58,763 nt of DNA from Bacteroidales bacterium UBA3630. Its GTDB lineage: Bacteria > Bacteroidota > Bacteroidia > Bacteroidales > P3. The notes below the pieces were generated by a model. That model had not been told where the DNA came from. It made no database searches and saw only the letters and a list, made by a program, of their open reading frames with translations. The position numbers and the translations under genes are program-made. Position 1 is the first letter of the stretch. Each line of letters begins with the position of its first letter. Below, piece by piece: positions 53,597 through 58,763 of the stretch. The DNA is taken from NCBI GenBank assembly GCA_002373995.1, contig DFLB01000005.1:42291-101053 (forward strand), written 5' to 3'.

Positions 53597-54382
53597 ATGA
53601 TTAAAGCTGCATTTTTTGATATTGACGGTACCTTGCTCAGTTTCCGGACGCACCGCGTGTCGGCGGGAACGGTGCGAGCCTTTGACACGCTGCACCGGCA
53701 CGGGGTGCGGACCTTTCTCTCCACAGGCCGGCCGGAGGTGCTCATTCCCCCGATGCCCGTCAGTTTTGAGGGCTACATCACCATGAACGGAGGGTTGGTG
53801 TTTGTGGATGTTGATAAGTTGGGCAAACGACGCATCAACTTGGTCAGCAATCCCATACCGGCAGGGGACCGGGAAGCCTGGCTCGACTATGCGCAGCGAA
53901 ACAACATCAGCACGATGATTTTCACGCGCGAGGGCATGATGGGAGCACAGGTGAACGAGACCGCCCTGCGGCTGCGCGACCAGTTGGAATTTGAGATGCC
54001 GCCCATTGTGAGCATCGAGGAGATGCGCCGCCAGGAAGCCTACCAGATTATTGCCGTCATGCCGCCCGAGTGCGACAGCGAGGTGCAGGGTCTGATGGGG
54101 GCCTGCCGTCTGCCACGGTGGACGCCGGTGTTCACCGACATAGTGGCTGCGGGCAACAGCAAGGCTGTGGGCATGGAGGCCATCTGCCGACACTTCGGCA
54201 TCAAGCAGGAAGAGACCCTTGCTTTTGGCGACGGCGGCAACGACGTGGAGATGCTGCAGTGGGCCGGCATAGGGGTTGCCATGGGCAACGCTGCCGACGA
54301 CGTGAAAGCCGTTGCGGACAAAGTGACTGCCGATGTGGACCACGAGGGTATAGAAGAGGCCGTAAAAGAGCTATTCGCATGA
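53597..54382 (+). CDS. HAD-superfamily Cof-type phosphatase
   Basis: 261-residue Mg-dependent sugar-phosphate phosphatase of the Cof subfamily. Motif I is FFDIDGTLLSF, the substrate-cap region lies between about 80 and 190, motif II is FLSTGRPEV, motif III K is at ...GNSKAVGMEAI, and motif IV is FGDGGNDVEMLQ. All four HAD motifs are intact. Its stop overlaps the next small gene (54379) by 4 bp. Confidence 0.93.
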   Translation: MIKAAFFDIDGTLLSFRTHRVSAGTVRAFDTLHRHGVRTFLSTGRPEVLIPPMPVSFEGYITMNGGLVFVDVDKLGKRRINLVSNPIPAGDREAWLDYAQRNNISTMIFTREGMMGAQVNETALRLRDQLEFEMPPIVSIEEMRRQEAYQIIAVMPPECDSEVQGLMGACRLPRWTPVFTDIVAAGNSKAVGMEAICRHFGIKQEETLAFGDGGNDVEMLQWAGIGVAMGNAADDVKAVADKVTADVDHEGIEEAVKELFA

Positions 54383-54585
54383 AGAGTCCCGAAGAAGAGC
54401 TGGCAGAAGTCCAGCGGTTGTTGGCAAGCTATCAGGAACTTGCCGCCGAGCAGGAAGACGACGACACCTTCATAGCCCGCGGCAACGGTTTCTGCGACAG
54501 GAAATACAGCGACGACTTCCTGCAGATGCGCATAGCGCAACTGACAGCCCGCGTTGCGGAGATAAAACACCAGAGAAAATCATGA
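54379..54585 (+). CDS. Small hypothetical protein
   Basis: 68-residue acidic helical protein (KSPEEELAEVQRLLASYQEL, then DDDTFIARGNGFCDRKYSDD). No known motif. It overlaps the HAD gene by 4 bp at one end and the sodium-symporter gene by 4 bp at the other (ATGA), a sign that it is translated as part of the same message. Confidence 0.7.
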   Translation: MKSPEEELAEVQRLLASYQELAAEQEDDDTFIARGNGFCDRKYSDDFLQMRIAQLTARVAEIKHQRKS

Positions 54586-55925
54586 AACAGAGAGAAAACT
54601 TCAGCTCGAAACTGGGCATCATTGTGGCCACCGCCGGCTCGGCCTTAGGGCTGGGCAACATCTACCGATTCCCGTGCGAGGCCGGTGCCAACGGCGGCGG
54701 AGCGTTCCTGATAGTGTATCTGGCCATAGCCCTTGTGATAGGCACGCCGTTGATGATATCGGAGTTTGTGATAGGGCGTCGAGCGAAGAGCAATCCGGTC
54801 GGGGCTTTCCGGCTGCTCAGCGGCAAGAAGAGTGCGTGGCCTGTGGTGGGGTACCTGGGGGTGCTGTGCGCATTTCTGATACTGGCGTTCTACACCACTG
54901 TGGCGGGGTGGACGCTGGGGTATCTGGGCAAGAGCATAGCCGGGCACTTCAACCATCAGGACCTGACGCAGATACAGGGCCAGTTCGACTCGTTCACGAA
55001 CCATCCTTGGCTGCCGCTGGCGTGCCAGCTGGTGTTTCTGGCGCTGACGGCATTTGTGGTGGCCCGCGGGGTGAAGGACGGCATAGAGCGTTGGAGCAAG
55101 ATACTGATGCCGCTGCTGCTGGTGATTATGGTGGTGCTATGCGTCAAATCGTTGACCCTCAGCGGTGCGGCAGAGGGGTTGCGGTTCTTCTTCAAGCCAG
55201 ACTTTTCGAAGATAAACGGGAGGGTGCTGATCAGTGCGTTGGGGCAGAGTTTCTTTTCGCTTTCGATCGGCATGGGTGCGTTGATAACCTATGGTTCGTA
55301 TATCAGCAAGAAAGACAACATGGTGAGCAGCGCGGTCAGCGTGGTGCTGGCCGACACGATGGTGGCTGTGCTGGCGGGTGTCATCATATTTCCTGCGGCG
55401 TTCTCGTTCGGCATACAGCCCGAGGCCGGTGCGTCGCTGGCGTTCACCACGCTGCCCATGGTCTTCCAGCAGATGACGGGGGGATATTTCTTCTGCATCA
55501 TCTTTTTCCTGCTACTGGTGATAGCCACCCTGACGTCGACGATATCGCTGCTTGAAGTCATCGTGGCCACGCTTACGGAGGAGCTGCAGCTGACGCGGAG
55601 CAAGGCGTCGATAGTGGGTGCAGTGGGCACGGCCGCGATTGGTGTTCTTGCCACGCTGAGTTTCCGCACGGGGAGCCCGCTACATATTGCGGGGAACACC
55701 TTCTTTGACCTGCTGGACCATGTCACGGCGCTGTACTTTATGCCGCTGGGCGGGCTGCTGATAGTGCTCTTTGTGGGGTGGAAGATGGAGCGTGCGGACA
55801 CGATGGACGAGCTGACCAACGGCGGCAGCCTCAAGGCGGGCCTGCGGAAGGCCATCATGTTCATTATCCGCTACTTGGCACCGGTGGCCATCGGAGTCAT
55901 CTTCATCAGCCAGCTGCTGGCGTGA
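54582..55925 (+). CDS. Sodium-dependent transporter of the NSS family
   Basis: 447-residue neurotransmitter:sodium symporter-family carrier (LeuT-like), normally moving amino acids. The first segment holds the sodium/substrate motif ATAGSALGLGNIYRFPCEAG (residues near 16-35). About eleven spans follow, including GQSFFSLSIGMGALITYGSY in TM6, as in bacterial members. The gene ends 12 bp before the GGATATGCTTA repeats. Confidence 0.93.
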   Translation: MKQRENFSSKLGIIVATAGSALGLGNIYRFPCEAGANGGGAFLIVYLAIALVIGTPLMISEFVIGRRAKSNPVGAFRLLSGKKSAWPVVGYLGVLCAFLILAFYTTVAGWTLGYLGKSIAGHFNHQDLTQIQGQFDSFTNHPWLPLACQLVFLALTAFVVARGVKDGIERWSKILMPLLLVIMVVLCVKSLTLSGAAEGLRFFFKPDFSKINGRVLISALGQSFFSLSIGMGALITYGSYISKKDNMVSSAVSVVLADTMVAVLAGVIIFPAAFSFGIQPEAGASLAFTTLPMVFQQMTGGYFFCIIFFLLLVIATLTSTISLLEVIVATLTEELQLTRSKASIVGAVGTAAIGVLATLSFRTGSPLHIAGNTFFDLLDHVTALYFMPLGGLLIVLFVGWKMERADTMDELTNGGSLKAGLRKAIMFIIRYLAPVAIGVIFISQLLA

Positions 55926-55937
55926 CGTAGAGGCGGT

Positions 55938-55986
55938 GCCTTGGATATGCTTAGGATATGCCTTGGATATGCTTAGGATGAGCCTT
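55938..55986. repeat. GGATATGCTTAGGATATGCC tandem repeat
   Basis: Four copies of CTTGGATATGCTTAGGATATG-type unit (given in parts: CTTGGATATG + CTTAGGATATG). Member of the family at 1-57, 26915-27004 and 35577-35626. Confidence 0.9.
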
Positions 55987-56036
55987 GAAAGAGGGGGTGA
56001 AGGGGCAGGTGCGTTTGCTTGGGGCGGTTAGAAAAA

Positions 56037-56068
56037 TGTTGCATGATTGTATTTTTTTAGTATATTTG
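56037..56068 (+). promoter_or_regulatory. Promoter upstream of the cobalamin riboswitch
   Basis: -7 element TATATTTG (56061-56068) with a TGTTG -33-like box at 56037-56041, 19 bp apart. The riboswitch aptamer starts about 60 bp downstream. Confidence 0.68.
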
Positions 56069-56129
56069 CAACGCAATGCCGGGGGTGCGGAATGGCGCAT
56101 CGGGCATTGGATGAGTACTTTGAAAGGAA

Positions 56130-56325
56130 ATAGGCACCGCGGTCTTCCCCCGGAAAAAAGGGGAAGCCAAGAGGGAATCACGTGGAAATCGTGAGCTGTC
56201 GCGCAACTGTAAACCATCATCTGAAAGATAATTTCCGGACGGCAAGTAATGCCATTGGGCCCAGGGTGAAGGGGTCCGAGAAGGCGCCGAGCCGGTGGTG
56301 GAAGCCAGGAGACCTGCCCGGTGTG
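56130..56325 (+). promoter_or_regulatory. Cobalamin (B12) riboswitch aptamer
   Basis: Conserved pieces of the cobalamin element are all visible. A TTCCCC-to-GGGGAA hairpin is at 56145-56166. The core GAGGGAATCACGTGGAAATC followed by GTGAGCTGTCGCGCAACTGT and AA lies at 56171-56213. The GCCATTG block is near 56250. The B12-box GCCAGGAGACCTGCC is at 56303-56317. Downstream are two candidate hairpins (56458-56475 GGCAGAC/GTCTGCC; 56480-56496 GCTCCG/CGGAGC) and a run of eight T at 56513-56520 that may form the expression platform. The next gene is the adhesin-like protein at 56556. Confidence 0.9.
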
Positions 56326-56555
56326 CTGCAATCTTGGAGAAGAGACAGGATTCAGTTGATTGGCAATGCTTTCGCGTCAAAGGTGGTTGCCGCCCCACCC
56401 TTCCACAGATGATGGATCGGGTGTGAGATCAGATAGTTTATGTTGGCCGAAAGTGTTGGCAGACTGGAGTCTGCCCTGCGCTCCGATGTCCGGAGCAGAG
56501 GGGATGAATGACTTTTTTTTAACAATACAACATTTAAAAACCAACATTTGCAACT

Positions 56556-58763
56556 ATGCTGAAAACACTAAAACGACTGGCCGTTGCGCTGCTGATATTG
56601 GCGCCGGCCATGATGAACGCCCAAAACACCGTCACGGTGGCCGAAGGGACCGCCAGTTCCAACTCTGTGCCGTTCCGGCCCTTCAACGCGCCCTACGCGC
56701 AATGGACACAGAGCATCTACCCTGCCAGCCAGCTTACCGCGCTGCAAGGGCACACGCTCAGCGCATTCACGTACCACACTTCGGTCTCGACATTCACACC
56801 CGCCCCTGGGCAGTGGACCATCAGCCTGGCGATGACCACCAGGAGCGACCTGGCCTATGGCAAAGACCAAACGACGACGACACAGGTCTTCAGTGGCACA
56901 CCGACTTTCGACATCGAGAGCCAGAATATGACCTTTACGTTCGACACCCCGTTTGAATACACAGGCGGCAACCTGCTGGTGTACTTCGACCACCAGGCTG
57001 GCACGACCAGTGCCCAGGATAGTTGGACCTTCCAGTCGTTGGTTCTCACCGATGCCAGCCGGTACGCATACAATTCGAGCTACTCTTCTTCCTACAATGG
57101 CGAGGGTAGCTTGGCGGCATACCTGCCCACCATCATCGTCAGCATAGATGGCGAAGGGGGTGGCGCACAGGGCGACACGTGCCAGACGGTGGTGGTCGAT
57201 GCTGCGCATCCCTTCACGGAGACCTTCCTCGACACATGGCAAAACGACAAACCGACGGCTTGTTGGGCGGCCAACGAGCATGTGGCCGGCAGCGGAGTGA
57301 CGCGATGGAGCAAGAGCTATCAGGGTCACGACGACCTTTACGGTGCCAAGATGTCGTACACCTATTCTTATGGCGGTGCCATCAACAAGGCCAACCTGGT
57401 CAGTCCGCGACTCGACATACCGCAGGCGGAGGCATACACGGTGGGGCTGTGGCTCAAGCGCATCACCAACAGCGCGGTGCGTACAGAGGCCGGCGTGAGG
57501 GTCTTTGTGAACAGCACTCCCGATACCGTTGGCGCCACCCTGCTCTTCTTCGCCCCGCAGCATATAGCCGTAGAGCCGGCGGTATCGGAAGACGGATGGT
57601 ACTATTTTGAGGGCATTATACCCAATGCCGGCGAGCAGTACGTCATCATCCAGGGTGTGGATCAGGGGATGAGCGACATATGGATTGACGAGTTCAGCGT
57701 ACAGGCAGTACCCAACTGTTCCAATCCTACCGACATGACGTGGAACGCCGAAGAGCTGGCGGTGGAATGGGAAGCCGGCACCGCCACGCAGTGGCAGGTG
57801 CGTGAGGGCGAGGAATGCGAGGTGGTCAACACCAACAGCTACAGCAACACCGCCTGGCTTCCCGCCACGACACACAACGTCTATGTGCGCAGCATCTGCG
57901 GCGCGGGCGACACCTTGGGATGGCGCGGGCCGGTAAGCTTCACCATGCCGTGCGAGGCCATCGTGCTGGACGGGACTACGACCTTCAGCGAGGATTTCGA
58001 GTCCCTCACCACCAGCGGCGCCACTCCCACCTGCTGGGCCACCAGTCATGTCAGCGGCCCCGGCACGCAGCTGTGGGGTTCGTACAGCGGCACCGGTCAC
58101 AGCGGCAGTCGCATGATGCGATTGCCGGATATGAGCGCTACCACCGTCACTTACCTGGTGTCGCCGGAGTTCGACATTGCGCAGGCCGACCGCTACCAGG
58201 TCAACCTCTGGGTGAAGCGCGACGGCTCGGGCTCGTCCAAGCCCAACGAAGGTGTCAAGGTATGGGCCAACAGCACGCCCGACACCGTCGGTGGCACAAT
58301 GCTCTTCCACGCCCACCGCTATCAGGGCATAGCGCCTGTCGTCACATCCACAGGCTGGTATGAGTTCAACGGCATCATCCCCCTGAGCGGCACCGTGTAC
58401 ATCGTCATAGAGGGCATCAGCGAGTATGGCAACGCCACGCACATCGACGACTTCAGCGTCACCCTCGCCCCCCTCTGCAGCCATCCAGAAGGCTTTGCCT
58501 TTGACGACGACAGCATTCGCGTGGTGTGGACCGCCGGCACCGCCACACAGTGGCAGGTACGCGAGGGCGACAGCCTGACGATGGTCGACGCTCCCGAATA
58601 CAGGAACCCCGCGTGGGAGTCGAACACTGGATACAGCATCAGCGTGCGCAGCATCTGCGGCGAAGGCGACACCAACGAGTGGCAGCCCGTGTTCGCTTTC
58701 GTCACCCCGCGCATGTTCTTCGACACCGTACAGGTGCACGACACGGTCTACGTGCCGCAGGTC
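56556..58763 (+). CDS. Secreted adhesin-like protein, cleaved-adhesin (choice-of-anchor J) and FN3 repeats, 3' end off the window
   Basis: 736 codons are seen with no stop. The signal peptide LKTLKRLAVALLILAPAMMN is cleaved after NAQ. Residues about 24-205 form a beta-rich unassigned domain. Then come two copies of a unit made of a cleaved-adhesin/choice-of-anchor J domain (about 211-380 and 471-632: LVSPRLDIPQAEAYTVGLWL and LVSPEFDIAQADRYQVNLWV) and an FN3-like domain (about 385-465 and 632-715, both with TATQWQVREG). Similar modules in Porphyromonas surface proteins bind haemoglobin or haem. Expression is predicted to be shut by B12 through the riboswitch 230 bp upstream, so a surface corrinoid-capture role is a reasonable inference. 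A T9SS tail, if any, is beyond the window. Confidence 0.88.
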   Translation, partial: MLKTLKRLAVALLILAPAMMNAQNTVTVAEGTASSNSVPFRPFNAPYAQWTQSIYPASQLTALQGHTLSAFTYHTSVSTFTPAPGQWTISLAMTTRSDLAYGKDQTTTTQVFSGTPTFDIESQNMTFTFDTPFEYTGGNLLVYFDHQAGTTSAQDSWTFQSLVLTDASRYAYNSSYSSSYNGEGSLAAYLPTIIVSIDGEGGGAQGDTCQTVVVDAAHPFTETFLDTWQNDKPTACWAANEHVAGSGVTRWSKSYQGHDDLYGAKMSYTYSYGGAINKANLVSPRLDIPQAEAYTVGLWLKRITNSAVRTEAGVRVFVNSTPDTVGATLLFFAPQHIAVEPAVSEDGWYYFEGIIPNAGEQYVIIQGVDQGMSDIWIDEFSVQAVPNCSNPTDMTWNAEELAVEWEAGTATQWQVREGEECEVVNTNSYSNTAWLPATTHNVYVRSICGAGDTLGWRGPVSFTMPCEAIVLDGTTTFSEDFESLTTSGATPTCWATSHVSGPGTQLWGSYSGTGHSGSRMMRLPDMSATTVTYLVSPEFDIAQADRYQVNLWVKRDGSGSSKPNEGVKVWANSTPDTVGGTMLFHAHRYQGIAPVVTSTGWYEFNGIIPLSGTVYIVIEGISEYGNATHIDDFSVTLAPLCSHPEGFAFDDDSIRVVWTAGTATQWQVREGDSLTMVDAPEYRNPAWESNTGYSISVRSICGEGDTNEWQPVFAFVTPRMFFDTVQVHDTVYVPQV

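Noticed and set aside
56568..58739. 723-codon open frame on the minus strand
   Set aside because: It is antisense to the adhesin-like gene on the plus strand, which has a signal peptide, domain repeats and a riboswitch. The frame is a shadow of high third-position GC.

Overview
This window looks like chromosome of an uncultured, GC-rich Bacteroidales bacterium (gut or rumen type). The basis is the Bacteroidota-type promoter -7 element TAnnTTTG before several genes, a putative-porin family outer-membrane protein, DUF4369 and DUF3127 proteins, a secreted protein with a type IX secretion (T9SS) C-terminal sorting domain, a predicted pyrophosphate-type phosphofructokinase, and many lipoproteins and Bacteroidota-style signal peptides. 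I cannot name a genus. I saw no rRNA, tRNA or CRISPR array.

Layout. 0-6.5 kb is housekeeping: xerD-type recombinase (-), gap-fabG (+), a metal-chelate/corrinoid binding lipoprotein whose 5' end is a 9-bp tandem repeat, and hrpB (-). 6.5-8.7 kb holds a frameshifted ATPase remnant and an intact AAA ATPase lying between degenerate direct repeats. 8.7-20.7 kb is a defence-type island on the minus strand. In transcription order it has a truncated KilA-N gene, a DUF1016 PDDEXK nuclease, a long hairpin leader, a PLD-nuclease/SNF2 helicase, an Eco57I-type adenine methylase, an HU-like protein, two unknown proteins (one perhaps HEPN-like), a helical-repeat protein and an FRG-domain protein. The distal half is clearly more AT-rich than the rest of the window.

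20.7-35.3 kb returns to ordinary genes: YfcC-type carrier, dxs, a secreted unknown, a T9SS cargo protein, an SSB-like DUF3127 protein, formyl-THF cyclo-ligase, panD, a flippase-like membrane protein, trxB, a putative porin, and a cell-wall cluster (NlpC/P60, FtsB/DivIC-like, LysM transglycosylase). 35.7-43.1 kb carries butyrate kinase, an FKBP isomerase, a short chorismate synthase, a DUF4369 lipoprotein, a GNAT enzyme, LpxH, an M23 peptidase and PPi-type PFK. 43.3-48.2 kb is a TolC-HlyD-permease-permease exporter with no ATPase gene beside it. 48.2-55.9 kb has a chimeric PFK/chromate-transporter ORF, adk, a two-gene chromate transporter, TerC, rdgB, a bifunctional-nuclease-family protein, a BASS carrier, a HAD phosphatase and an NSS-family sodium symporter. 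The window ends in a cobalamin riboswitch followed by a large secreted protein with cleaved-adhesin (choice-of-anchor J) and FN3-like repeats that runs off the edge.

Two themes cross the window. First, short low-complexity repeats of several families (GGAATTGAGAATT, CAGTTGGCAGTTGA, CTTAGGATATGC, CATCAACCC, CGGACCATCAC) fill intergenic gaps and in several places lie inside genes in frame: in signal peptides, in the methylase, in the helicase and in LpxH. Second, the strongest candidates for new biology are the composite methylase/PLD-helicase island with its duplicated leader and hairpin, and the B12-riboswitch-controlled adhesin-like protein, which may be a surface corrinoid-capture factor.
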